From contig CAJVZR010000005.1 in NCBI GenBank assembly GCA_913019965.1, forward strand, positions 1 through 64,000: DNA of 64,000 nt, written 5' to 3'. The notes under the pieces are model-generated. The model saw nothing but the letters and a program-made list of their open reading frames with translations. It searched no databases and had not been told where the DNA came from. The translations under genes and the position numbers were made by a program. Below, one piece after another: positions 26,391 to 33,953 of the stretch. The DNA comes from an uncultured Oleispira sp. (GTDB lineage: Bacteria; Pseudomonadota; Gammaproteobacteria; Pseudomonadales; Oceanobacteraceae). Numbering within the stretch: the first letter of the stretch is position 1; each line of letters begins with the position of its first letter.

Positions 26391-26918
26391 ATGGAAAAAC
26401 GCATGGTGGTTGCTCAACAAGAGTGTCCAGCCCGCCGAGTACCGAGTGGTCAACCAACGACGATTCCAGCAGGTACCTTTGTTACTATTAATCAAGCATT
26501 AGGGGGAAACTATACCCTCACCGTTAACGGTAATATGGTACGTGTTGATGGCACGGATGCGGCAGCACTTGGCTTAGAGTCTGAAGAAATCGTCTTTGAA
26601 GATAAAGGAGATGGCTTAGTTCATGAAGATCAGATCCGCCAAGCCTTACGGACTATCTTTGATCCAGAGATTCCAGTTAATCTACTTGATTTGGGCTTAA
26701 TATACGGTGTCGATATTGACGATAAAGACGTTATTATTCGCATGACGTTAACCGCTCCAACTTGTGGAATGGGGCCCGTATTAATCAGTGATGTTGAATA
26801 CCGAGTCGCCAAAGTGCCAAATGTTAATTCGGTAAAAGTTAATCTGGTCTTCGATCCACCTTGGCATAAAGATATGATGACTGACGAAGCGCAACTCGAA
26901 ACTGGCCTGTTTTTTTAA
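26391..26918 (+). CDS. sufT: Fe-S cluster assembly factor SufT
   Basis: SufT is an auxiliary Fe-S maturation protein containing a MIP18/PaaD-like domain. The 175-residue protein has the domain at about residues 80-165 (IRQALRTIFDPEIPVNLLDLGLIYGV, MTLTAPTCGMGPVLISDVEYRV, VNLVFDPPWHKDMMT), with the conserved cysteine in APTCGMG. The longer N-terminal region fits the SufT subfamily linked to suf operons. The ATG at 26391 has GGAG 8 bases upstream; an earlier frame-open ATG at 26337 lies inside sufA and has no such site. The last codons and stop fall inside the operon terminator hairpin. Confidence 0.93.
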   Translation: MEKRMVVAQQECPARRVPSGQPTTIPAGTFVTINQALGGNYTLTVNGNMVRVDGTDAAALGLESEEIVFEDKGDGLVHEDQIRQALRTIFDPEIPVNLLDLGLIYGVDIDDKDVIIRMTLTAPTCGMGPVLISDVEYRVAKVPNVNSVKVNLVFDPPWHKDMMTDEAQLETGLFF

Positions 26919-26929
26919 CAGGCTTTTTT
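26905..26929 (+). terminator. suf operon terminator
   Basis: A 7-base stem (GCCTGTT at 26905-26911 with AACAGGC at 26917-26923), with a TTTTT loop, is followed by six T. The loop and right arm include the sufT stop codon. Confidence 0.8.
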
Positions 26930-26956
26930 ATTTTAATAACCACTGAAATAATTGCT

Positions 26957-28186
26957 ATGCCTTCAGATCTATTTAAGAAAAGACGCAGATTCTTAATTCG
27001 TCTCGCTAAAACCTTACATCAGTGTGGTACCCCAGCTTATCAATTAGAAGCCCACTTAATTAAGATTAGTGATGCCTTAGAACTTGAGGGTTCATTCTTA
27101 ATCAGTCCAACAGCGATCACGTGCGTATTCTGGCCCAAAGGCGACAGAGAAAACCAAGAGCACAGCTATATTGCTCGCATGCAACCAGGAGAATTAGATC
27201 TAGGCTTATTAGCCCGTACTGATGAACTAGTAGAAGAGCTGTGTTCAGGCCAGCGCGATCTTGATGAAGCACTGATTCGTCTTGAAGACATTACCCATAA
27301 GCCCCACCCTTATCCGCAGTGGATGATCTTTATCGCATTTGGTTTGGCTAGCGCTGCTTTTAGCATGCTTATGGGAACCAGCTGGGCCGATGTTATCGCT
27401 TCATGCTTATTAGGCTTTGGAATTTATGCTTTAGTTTTTTGGGCAGAGCGATCTCAACGAATTCTCTCCGCCCTAGAGCCATTGGCTGCTTTAAGCGCTG
27501 CTTTTTGTGCATCAGCGATTAGTTTTATCGAACCAAGCATTAATATGCCTCTTGTCGTATTGGCCAGCATCATTGTATTTATTCCAGGGCTTGCTTTAAC
27601 AGTAGGCCTTTCTGAACTCGCCGCTCGGGATCTAGTATCTGGCACCGCACGGGTTATGGATGCCATTATGGTTTTATTTAAACTTTATTTCGGCGCTTTT
27701 CTAGGCTTTGCCATCGCGAATGTTCTTTGGGGAACGACCACTACTCAAAGTGCTCCAGCACTCCCCACCTGGAGTGGCTGGCTGGCGGTATTAGTACTGT
27801 CTTTTTGCTTAATGGTGATGTTTAAGATTCGTTTAAAAGATACCCCTTGGGGAATCATAGCGGGTTTTCTTGGTCACGGTATTAGCGTATTCGCTTCCGC
27901 ATATTTTGGTATCGCACTAGGAACCTTCTTTGCTGCATTATTCTTAGGAGTTTATGCCAACCTTTATGCTCGCTGGCTAAAAGCCCCCGCAGCGATTGTT
28001 TTATTACAGGGGATTGTGGTATTGGTCCCTGGCAGTAAGATCTACATGGGACTAAATACGATGATTTCTGGGCAAGAGATTTTGCATATAGAACAGATTG
28101 GAAGTCAGTCCTTTTTAATTCTCATGTCTCTCGTCGCAGGACTTATCTTTGCCAACATCCTTGTTGACCCAAAGCGTTCCTTATAA
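26957..28186 (+). CDS. ThrE-like threonine/serine exporter
   Basis: This 409-residue inner-membrane protein combines the two halves of the ThrE family. The N-terminal cytoplasmic part (about residues 10-120: FLIRLAKTLHQCGTPAYQLEAHL, TAITCVFWP) is the DUF1212-type domain, followed by about ten membrane segments, the second half resembling DUF3815. Fused versions of this type export threonine and serine in Corynebacterium. A substrate in this organism is inferred only from the family. It follows the suf terminator and is an independent gene. Confidence 0.85.
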   Translation: MPSDLFKKRRRFLIRLAKTLHQCGTPAYQLEAHLIKISDALELEGSFLISPTAITCVFWPKGDRENQEHSYIARMQPGELDLGLLARTDELVEELCSGQRDLDEALIRLEDITHKPHPYPQWMIFIAFGLASAAFSMLMGTSWADVIASCLLGFGIYALVFWAERSQRILSALEPLAALSAAFCASAISFIEPSINMPLVVLASIIVFIPGLALTVGLSELAARDLVSGTARVMDAIMVLFKLYFGAFLGFAIANVLWGTTTTQSAPALPTWSGWLAVLVLSFCLMVMFKIRLKDTPWGIIAGFLGHGISVFASAYFGIALGTFFAALFLGVYANLYARWLKAPAAIVLLQGIVVLVPGSKIYMGLNTMISGQEILHIEQIGSQSFLILMSLVAGLIFANILVDPKRSL

Positions 28187-28188
28187 AA

Positions 28189-28494
28189 CTAACTGCACAT
28201 GCCTTTCATTAATATCTTATTTGTCCAATGGAAGAATCCGTGCGACGTTGAATATTGTGTACTGACTGCGGACAACCGACCCGGACAAGCTTGTTCTAAT
28301 TTGGTTTTAGCTTCGTCAACATAATCGGTATCAAAGGCAAAGAAAAAGACAACATCTTGAGTTGTTTCGACTTCAACATAGCGCGCTTTTGTGATTTCTT
28401 GCAGACGTTCAGTAAAACCGTCGCTATGGACCATATGAATACTATGAGTACAGCCCGCTAATAACATAAAGGGTAGCAATAATAATACTTTCAT
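28189..28494 (-). CDS. Small lipoprotein, paralogue set member 3
   Basis: This 101-residue protein has a signal sequence and lipobox LLAGCTHS. The C-terminal part (LEQACPGRLSAVSTQYSTSHGFFHWTNKILMKGMC) aligns by eye with the C-terminal parts of the next two upstream genes: long chain, Cys, Gly, short hydrophobic strand, Thr/Ser-rich turn, and a final Cys about 30 residues on. The ATG at 28494 has GGGA 5-6 bases upstream; the longer reading frame from 28518 overlaps the preceding gene. Only 2 bases separate it from that gene's stop. Function unknown. Confidence 0.7.
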   Translation of the reverse strand: MKVLLLLPFMLLAGCTHSIHMVHSDGFTERLQEITKARYVEVETTQDVVFFFAFDTDYVDEAKTKLEQACPGRLSAVSTQYSTSHGFFHWTNKILMKGMCS

Positions 28495-28496
28495 AT

Positions 28497-28814
28497 TTAT
28501 CCCGCCGCCGTATTGCAATAGCCGCTAGCAATAACTTCTCGTTTAAATACCAATACATAGGCGGTCGTCTGGTGCTTGGTTAAAATTCCTGTCAACTTTC
28601 CACCCACACACTTACTTTTAAGCGCGGTAACCGCTTCATCGACAAAGTCATTTTGACTAGTGAAGCCTAAGAAAACCAGATCAGAAGCACTCGCACTTAC
28701 AAGATGCTCTCGCTTTTCTGGTAGTTGTGTTAACGAAACTGAATTTAGGCTAACGCAGCCAACCAAAGTATTACTTACGATAAACGCCGCCATGCACCCA
28801 ATTAACTTTTTCAT
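28497..28814 (-). CDS. Small lipoprotein, paralogue set member 2
   Basis: This 105-residue protein has signal peptide and lipobox TLVGCVS. Its C-terminal region, ALKSKCVGGKLTGILTKHQTTAYVLVFKREVIASGYC, shares the C..G.[IL]T.I......T..Y........I...G.C pattern with the genes on either side. A conserved FVDEA segment (residues ~60) also appears as YVDEA in member 3. It is the middle gene of a three-gene lipoprotein run. Function unknown. Confidence 0.72.
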   Translation of the reverse strand: MKKLIGCMAAFIVSNTLVGCVSLNSVSLTQLPEKREHLVSASASDLVFLGFTSQNDFVDEAVTALKSKCVGGKLTGILTKHQTTAYVLVFKREVIASGYCNTAAG

Positions 28815-28827
28815 CCTATTTCCCCTG

Positions 28828-29244
28828 TTAAATTATACAATCAGCATCAATACGAACTATCTCACCAGAAATGGTGCCATAGGATTTTGCTTCACGAATA
28901 TTGCGTATCGCCGTTATTTTTCCACTTTCACATTGCTGCTTAAGCTGCTGTAACAGTCCTTCTGCGTAGCGATCGTTATATACTGGGTTGCCAGTTCTGG
29001 GTCCCATATTAAACATAGCCAAAATGGCTGCTAAATCGCCTAAATTATCTCGGGCACTTTCTGAGCTTGCCAGATCAGCAGCAATGGCCGTCGTCGCAGC
29101 GGCATCAAAACCCACATTACTCACCTTCACCGATATAGCTTTCAATGGGCCCTGACTTTGATCAATATCACTTATTTGCACATGATCAAGGCGAGCACAG
29201 CTCGCACACATTAATACTATCGAGGTTAAAAATACTCTTAACAT
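28828..29244 (-). CDS. Small lipoprotein, paralogue set member 1
   Basis: This 138-residue exported lipoprotein has a lipobox-like VLMCASC. The C-terminal segment LKQQCESGKITAIRNIREAKSYGTISGEIVRIDADC follows the same Cys-Gly-hydrophobic-Cys pattern as the two downstream genes, with an extra ~35-residue insertion before it (SSESARDNLGDLAAILAMFNMGPRTGNPVYNDRYAEG). It lies 68 bases downstream of a 33-codon ORF and probably shares its transcript, because no terminator intervenes. Function unknown. Confidence 0.72.
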   Translation of the reverse strand: MLRVFLTSIVLMCASCARLDHVQISDIDQSQGPLKAISVKVSNVGFDAAATTAIAADLASSESARDNLGDLAAILAMFNMGPRTGNPVYNDRYAEGLLQQLKQQCESGKITAIRNIREAKSYGTISGEIVRIDADCII

Positions 29245-29312
29245 AATCGATCTCTATTCACATTTCTGGGTATATAATTATTGCAAAGTCAGCACAGAGC
29301 AAAAGTAGCACA

Positions 29313-29414
29313 CTACTTTCGACTGTCTCCAATAGCCTTTTCTTTCTGCAAGCGAACTCTCTGGCTAATTTGCTGCTGAAGAAGCAATAACATTTCATAA
29401 TAAGCCGTATTCAT
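29313..29414 (-). CDS. Predicted 33-residue peptide under a response-regulator box
   Basis: A 33-codon frame starts at an ATG with a strong AGGAAGG ribosome-binding sequence 5 bases upstream. The peptide (MNTAYYEMLLLLQQQ, then ISQRVRLQKEKAIGDSRK) has a short hydrophobic stretch followed by a basic tail. The case for expression is the promoter: a TATACT -10 at 29478-29473 on this strand lies 8 bases after a 19-base direct-repeat box almost identical to that of the + strand operon. The predicted start of transcription (about 29466) excludes the longer frame from 29516. Function unknown; it could also be a leader peptide for the lipoprotein genes. Confidence 0.45.
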   Translation of the reverse strand: MNTAYYEMLLLLQQQISQRVRLQKEKAIGDSRK

Positions 29415-29472
29415 AAGTACCTTCCTATTGGTGTATGAATTATTTATTGGTATTTCATTTTCTATGGCAACC

Positions 29473-29505
29473 AGTATAGGCGTGTTAGCTGAACCTAAAC
29501 TGAAC
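29473..29505 (-). promoter_or_regulatory. Response-regulator box A and -10 (toward peptide/lipoproteins)
   Basis: Read on the - strand, GTTCAGTTTAGGTTCAGCT (29505-29487) is a direct repeat of TTCAG with an 11-base period. Eight bases later comes TATACT (29478-29473). No -35 hexamer is seen in the usual place, where the box lies. Confidence 0.6.
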
Positions 29506-29531
29506 GAAAAGGTCAAAATTTAGCTATATTC

Positions 29532-29564
29532 ATTCAGCTTAGATTCAGCTAGTCTTGCTATAAT
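29532..29564 (+). promoter_or_regulatory. Response-regulator box B and extended -10 (toward TCS operon)
   Basis: ATTCAGCTTAGATTCAGCT (29532-29550) matches box A at 16 of 19 positions. Eight bases later comes TATAAT (29559-29564), preceded by TGC as an extended -10. This would drive the PepSY-regulator-kinase operon and make it autoregulated. Confidence 0.65.
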
Positions 29565-29611
29565 CCTATTTAAATATTCGTTCAATCGTTAACATCGTAG
29601 GCTAAATTGCT

Positions 29612-30112
29612 TTGAACAATCGACGAGGGTGGATTAAAACAGCCCTTATATTTACACTCAGCTCCCTACTCTTTGCCGTAGAGTGTTTTGCAATAGAAGA
29701 AGCAAACACCTCTGCAAATGAAGTAGATAACAACCAACAACAGATGGTTGAAGAAGGCTGGATTGAAAAAAAGATATCTCCTTCCACTCAATGGGTAGAA
29801 AGTATTTTTGCTCCTTTCACCCAGTGGATGGAAGATGAAATACAAGAGCAATATCAGGACACTGATGAGACCAGTACCCCATCTATCTACGAAAAAACCC
29901 TCATTCCAGCCAAGCAGGCAACAGCGGTAATACTTGAATACCACCCTGGAAAAATCTTGCGAGCACAATTCCTTACCGGCCCTCCCCCTTTTTATAAGAT
30001 AAAACTACTCTCGAATTCGGGAAAAATAACGCATCATTATATTAATGCCTTCACAGCGTTACCCTTTATTCCGGCTGATATCACGGAAGAACCTACAGAG
30101 GGCCAGAAATGA
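29612..30112 (+). CDS. PepSY-like exported protein of the two-component operon
   Basis: This 166-residue protein has a signal peptide (MNNRRGWIKTALIFTLSSLL through about residue 27). The C-terminal segment AVILEYHPGKILRAQFLTGPPPFYKIKLLSNSGKITHHYINAFTAL is like a PepSY domain, whose bacterial members often sit beside PhoPQ-like systems and inhibit proteases or act as sensors in the periplasm. The middle holds two similar WVESIFAPFTQWMEDE-type segments of unknown meaning. The start codon is TTG; no in-frame ATG fits a signal peptide. Its end overlaps the regulator start by four bases. Confidence 0.7.
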   Translation: MNNRRGWIKTALIFTLSSLLFAVECFAIEEANTSANEVDNNQQQMVEEGWIEKKISPSTQWVESIFAPFTQWMEDEIQEQYQDTDETSTPSIYEKTLIPAKQATAVILEYHPGKILRAQFLTGPPPFYKIKLLSNSGKITHHYINAFTALPFIPADITEEPTEGQK

Positions 30113-30780
30113 AAATTCTTATCGTAGAAGATGATGTTAACTTACAGCAGCAGCTCTATTCGGGTTTAACCTCTGAGGGTTACCAGTGCCAAAAAGCTGA
30201 TGATGGCTTAGAAGGACTTTATCAAGCCAGTGAGTTTAGCTATGACTTGGCCATTATTGATCTCGGCCTACCTAAGCTCGATGGGTTGGAGTTAATTAAG
30301 CGCTTAAGAGAAAATGGCTGCCAGTTTCCAATTATCATATTAACGGCGAGAGGTGGTTGGAAGGCTAAAGTAGAAGGCTTAGAAGCAGGGGCCGATGACT
30401 ATATGGAAAAGCCATTCCATATTAAAGAGCTAGTGGCTCGCAGCCGTGCATTACTTAGGCGGGTAACTGGCCATAGTGCGCAACTGTCCTTGGGGGAAAT
30501 TTCTCTCGATATCGACAGCCAAAGTGTCTCACTGGCTGGAACCCTGGTAGATCTCACTGCTTTTGAATATAAGATACTTGAATTCATGATGCGGCGGCCG
30601 ACAGAGGTCATTTCAAAAACTCGATTGACCGATTATTTATATGATCAAGATTTTGATCGAGATAGTAATGTGGTTGAAGTATTAGTCGCCAGATTACGTA
30701 AAAAATTCTCTGCAATTAATGGCACCAATCCCATTGTTACATTACGCGGCCGTGGATATCAGTTAAATGACAAGCTATAA
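30109..30780 (+). CDS. OmpR/PhoP-type response regulator
   Basis: This 223-residue regulator has a receiver domain with phosphoacceptor Asp51 (AIIDLGLPKLDG), conserved acidic residues near the N-terminus (IVEDD), and Lys101 (YMEKPFH). A C-terminal winged-helix DNA-binding domain follows (about residues 125-222: LTAFEYKILEFMMRRPTEVISKTRLTDYLYD and VVEVLVARLRKKF). The closest relatives by pattern are PhoP and QseB. OmpR-family proteins bind direct repeats with 10-11 base periods, just what precedes this operon and the divergent one. The gene overlaps the PepSY gene (ATGA) and is followed by its kinase after 3 bases. Confidence 0.93.
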   Translation: MKILIVEDDVNLQQQLYSGLTSEGYQCQKADDGLEGLYQASEFSYDLAIIDLGLPKLDGLELIKRLRENGCQFPIIILTARGGWKAKVEGLEAGADDYMEKPFHIKELVARSRALLRRVTGHSAQLSLGEISLDIDSQSVSLAGTLVDLTAFEYKILEFMMRRPTEVISKTRLTDYLYDQDFDRDSNVVEVLVARLRKKFSAINGTNPIVTLRGRGYQLNDKL

Positions 30781-30783
30781 CTA

Positions 30784-32133
30784 ATGTTTAACTCCCTGCA
30801 CATACGCTTATTCGTAATGACCTTGATCATGCTTTTTGCCTTGGCGATGACAGGGGGAATACTGTTGCAAAAGTCGTACTCCCTTGTGCAAATTAACGCT
30901 TTAAAGGAACAGCTGAAAGTTCATAGCTATAATCTATTAGCCCAAATCGAGTATCAAGATAATCAATTATTAGTGCCTCGCCTACTACCCGACCAGCATT
31001 TTAATGATAAAGATTCCGGCTTATACTCCATTATTTTAGACAGTCAGCATCAACGTATCTGGTCTTCGATATCTGCAATTGACCTACCTAATTTCACACC
31101 GAATGAAATAACCGTTGGTAATTGGCAATACAGTTTAGCCAATAATGGTGAAGAAGAGCTTTTCATCGCCCGCTATGGCGTTAGTTGGGGTGAAAGCAGG
31201 CATAGTCAATTTAACCTTTTACTTATGGCGGATATGAAAACCATAAATGAAGATCTAAATAATTATAAAAAAACATTATTGATCTCACTAGGCTCAGCCG
31301 CCAGCTTTCTATTAATCATGCAGCTGATCATTTTGCGCTGGGGTTTAAACCCACTCAACCGTGTTATCAATGACCTTAAGAAAATTCAAGGAGGCGAAAA
31401 TACTCAGCTTTCAGGGTCTTATCCTAAAGAGCTACAGCCTCTGACAAAAAATTTAAACCACTTATTAGAGGTAGAGCAGAGTCAGCGTGAGCGCTATAGA
31501 AATTCTCTCGCGGATTTATCTCATAGCCTCAAAACCCCTATTAGTATTATGACTGGAATAGTTCACCAAGATAAAATAGGTTTAACCGAAAAGAATGAGC
31601 TAGAGACTCAGCTCGATAAAATGACTAATACTATTCGCTATCAGCTTCAACGTGCAGTCAATGGCTTTCAAGGCTTATACATTAATCGAATACCCATTAA
31701 GCCTATGGTTAAATCAATTACCGACGCGATGCAAAAAGTTTATAGCGAAAAAGCACTCACGATTAAACTCGACATTCCGATAGAGTGCCACTTCCATGGT
31801 GATGAAAATGATTTATTTGAGGTACTGGCTAACCTCATTGATAATGCTTGTAAGTATGGTAAAAAGTCGATTAGTATTGCTATCAACTCGACGAACAATA
31901 TTTTGATTATTGAAGTTCATGACGATGGTTCAGGTATTCCTAAAGATCAACGAGAAAGCATACTCACCCGTGGAGTCAGACTAGATTCTATGGAAGTTGG
32001 GCAAGGTATGGGCCTAGCATTGGTAAAAGAAATTTTACAAGCGTATCAGGCTCACCTTCATATAGCAGACTCTTCATTAGGTGGGACTTGCTTTACCATC
32101 CAGTTTAATACTCAATTTACTAATAACAATTAA
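30784..32133 (+). CDS. PhoQ-like sensor histidine kinase
   Basis: This 449-residue inner-membrane kinase has membrane segments at about residues 8-27 and 162-182 bracketing a periplasmic sensor of ~135 residues. A HAMP-like linker leads to the phosphoacceptor His247 in ADLSHSLKTPISIM. The ATP-binding domain shows NLIDNACKYG (N box), DDGSGIPKDQ (G1) and GQGMGLALV (G2). The H-box spelling (HSLKTP) is that of PhoQ and relatives. The ligand (divalent cations, peptides or membrane stress) is inferred from the family only. Confidence 0.92.
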   Translation: MFNSLHIRLFVMTLIMLFALAMTGGILLQKSYSLVQINALKEQLKVHSYNLLAQIEYQDNQLLVPRLLPDQHFNDKDSGLYSIILDSQHQRIWSSISAIDLPNFTPNEITVGNWQYSLANNGEEELFIARYGVSWGESRHSQFNLLLMADMKTINEDLNNYKKTLLISLGSAASFLLIMQLIILRWGLNPLNRVINDLKKIQGGENTQLSGSYPKELQPLTKNLNHLLEVEQSQRERYRNSLADLSHSLKTPISIMTGIVHQDKIGLTEKNELETQLDKMTNTIRYQLQRAVNGFQGLYINRIPIKPMVKSITDAMQKVYSEKALTIKLDIPIECHFHGDENDLFEVLANLIDNACKYGKKSISIAINSTNNILIIEVHDDGSGIPKDQRESILTRGVRLDSMEVGQGMGLALVKEILQAYQAHLHIADSSLGGTCFTIQFNTQFTNNN

Positions 32134-32152
32134 TATTACTTGAGAAGAATGA

Positions 32153-32491
32153 ATGTTTTCACTTATCTACAAATTATTCTTGAGCAAGACCACCAGCCTA
32201 ATACTCGTATTATCGTTTTTGACAGCTTGCTCTAGTGTGACTATGCGTCCCTATGGCGGAGCGAAAGAAACACGTAATCCTGATTACAGCGATAGTAAGG
32301 ATTATTACTTCTGGGGTTTCAAGGGAGAACACGAGATTAATACCAGTGAAGTGTGTGGTGATCGCAGAGTCGAACAAATGCAATCGATCGTTACCGTTTC
32401 CGACTGGATAAGAGGCGTTTTCACCTTATTTATTTATAGGCCGTCAACCGCCAAGGTTTGGTGCGAAGAGCCGGTGAACTATGATGTATAA
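32153..32491 (+). CDS. Bor family lipoprotein
   Basis: This 112-residue lipoprotein (lipobox LTACSS) matches the lambda Bor/Iss family: YYFWGFKGEHEINTSEVCG, then VEQMQSIVTVSDWIRGVFTLFIYRPSTAKVWC, with the two conserved cysteines. Bor proteins sit in the outer membrane and can affect serum resistance. In E. coli a bor-like gene is, as I recall, controlled by PhoPQ, which fits its place right behind this PhoPQ-like pair. GAGAAG precedes the ATG. It starts 19 bases after the kinase, so it is probably part of that operon. Confidence 0.87.
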   Translation: MFSLIYKLFLSKTTSLILVLSFLTACSSVTMRPYGGAKETRNPDYSDSKDYYFWGFKGEHEINTSEVCGDRRVEQMQSIVTVSDWIRGVFTLFIYRPSTAKVWCEEPVNYDV

Positions 32492-32867
32492 CAAACTCGG
32501 TATGTTTAAAATTCTGCCTATTGCTTGTCTTATCTTGACCAGTGCGTGCAGCACAATGCATTTCACTCAAGACATTTCTGCTAAACGCATAACATCAGAT
32601 AAAACCATCTCTAAATGGCATAATACGACGCTCAATGGCATGGTTGAAATTAGTCAGCCCGTCAATCTATATAAAGAGTGTCTCGCTCAGCCTTGGCAAA
32701 GAGTGACCGTAGAATATGGCGCTAAGGAAGGGCTCACCTCTGCCATAGTCGATAGCGTGGTCGATATTATTATTCCCGCATTATCCTTTGTTAACCTCTA
32801 CGCCCCTTGGGAAGTAGAGGTTCATTGCACTCAACCTAAAGCAAATTCTCCGTTGAAACTGGAGTAA
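32481..32867 (+). CDS. Hypothetical lipoprotein, end of the two-component operon
   Basis: This 128-residue protein has a signal sequence and lipobox TSACST. The rest holds the segments WHNTTLNGMVEISQPVNLYKEC, WQRVTVEYGAKEGLTSAIVDSVVDIIIPAL, and a final WEVEVHC with paired cysteines, reminiscent of the Bor neighbour. It overlaps the Bor gene by 11 bases and the convergent hydrolase by 32 bases. Function unknown; the position implies an envelope protein made under the same regulator. Confidence 0.7.
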   Translation: MMYNKLGMFKILPIACLILTSACSTMHFTQDISAKRITSDKTISKWHNTTLNGMVEISQPVNLYKECLAQPWQRVTVEYGAKEGLTSAIVDSVVDIIIPALSFVNLYAPWEVEVHCTQPKANSPLKLE

Positions 32868-33840
32868 CCATAAGTGGCTTTATCGCTTGTGGCTCTTCAA
32901 TAAGTGATAATAGAAAATCTTTTGCATCATTAGCAGATTGCTGTGGAATTTCTTCCATTGGGATATGACCAACCCCAGGGTATATGATGGTTTTTGCATC
33001 CTCGATATCAGTTGCAAATTTAGACGCATTGGCCAGAGGAATCCACTCATCCGCTTCACCCCATTGAATCAAAGTAGGCAGTTTAAGCAGCTTAACTTTG
33101 TCATTTTCAACATGAGCAATACTAGCAAACACATCAACAACAGCAGTACGATTACCCTCTCGTAACATCAGCTGATGATAACGATCGACAATGACATCAT
33201 TTACTTTTGTCGCATCACCATACACTTCATTTAACGTTTGAGTGACGATGAAACGCGGAGTCATATAAGCCATGCTATCTTTCAAAATTGGGGTACGTAG
33301 TAACTCCAACATCATCGGCGGTTTAAATGGATACCCTGCGGCATCTAATAAAACCAAGCGTTTCACTTTATCAGGATGTGCAGCGGCATAATTCCAAGAA
33401 ATATAACCCCCCATTGAATTACCCGCTAAGAAAAATGATTCAATATCTAATTTATTCGTTAACTGTTCTATCATATCGACAGAGCGCTCGATATTATAAA
33501 TGCCATCCGCATAAGGTCCGGTTAAACCAAAACCCGGAATATCAAGGCGAATGATGCGGAAATCATTTTTTAAAGTATCAACCCAACCATCCCAAGTATG
33601 CAGACTGGCCATAATACCGTGCAGCAATATCAGTACCGGCTTCTCTGCATCCCCTTCATCACGATAATGTAAATTGATTCCTTGCTGCAGACCCTCAAGC
33701 TGAATAAATTCAGATTCTTCATTAGCATAACGAGACTTAGCCGTCTCCAGATCAAGATCGACAAAGCCCATGTAATGCCGACCTCCATACATGGAAGCCA
33801 AAAGTGCGATCGCGAGTAATGCGGTAATAACGGATTTCAT
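32836..33840 (-). CDS. Membrane-anchored alpha/beta hydrolase
   Basis: This 334-residue protein has an N-terminal hydrophobic anchor or uncleaved signal (about residues 4-22) and a classic alpha/beta-hydrolase domain. It shows LILLHGIMASLHTWDGW (oxyanion region), nucleophile Ser142 in AGNSMGGYISWN, acid in QWGEADEWIP and His in GVGHIPMEEIP. Substrates may be esters, acylglycerols or epoxides; none can be chosen. It is convergent with the lipoprotein gene and overlaps its 3' end by 32 bases. A strong hairpin lies in the 174-base gap upstream. Confidence 0.87.
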   Translation of the reverse strand: MKSVITALLAIALLASMYGGRHYMGFVDLDLETAKSRYANEESEFIQLEGLQQGINLHYRDEGDAEKPVLILLHGIMASLHTWDGWVDTLKNDFRIIRLDIPGFGLTGPYADGIYNIERSVDMIEQLTNKLDIESFFLAGNSMGGYISWNYAAAHPDKVKRLVLLDAAGYPFKPPMMLELLRTPILKDSMAYMTPRFIVTQTLNEVYGDATKVNDVIVDRYHQLMLREGNRTAVVDVFASIAHVENDKVKLLKLPTLIQWGEADEWIPLANASKFATDIEDAKTIIYPGVGHIPMEEIPQQSANDAKDFLLSLIEEPQAIKPLMVTPVSTENLL

Positions 33841-33953
33841 GAAACGTCCCTACAAACTAAATATTATTTTTCTGAACTTAGTGTGCAATAAAACGAAGGG
33901 ATTTGGCTAGGTTGAATTCCGACATTCTTTGCCGGTTGGATACAGGGAGAGAT

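Noticed and set aside
29415..29516. N-terminal extension of the 33-residue peptide to 67 residues
   Set aside because: The upstream ATG has no ribosome-binding site, lies over the regulator box, and is upstream of the predicted transcription start.
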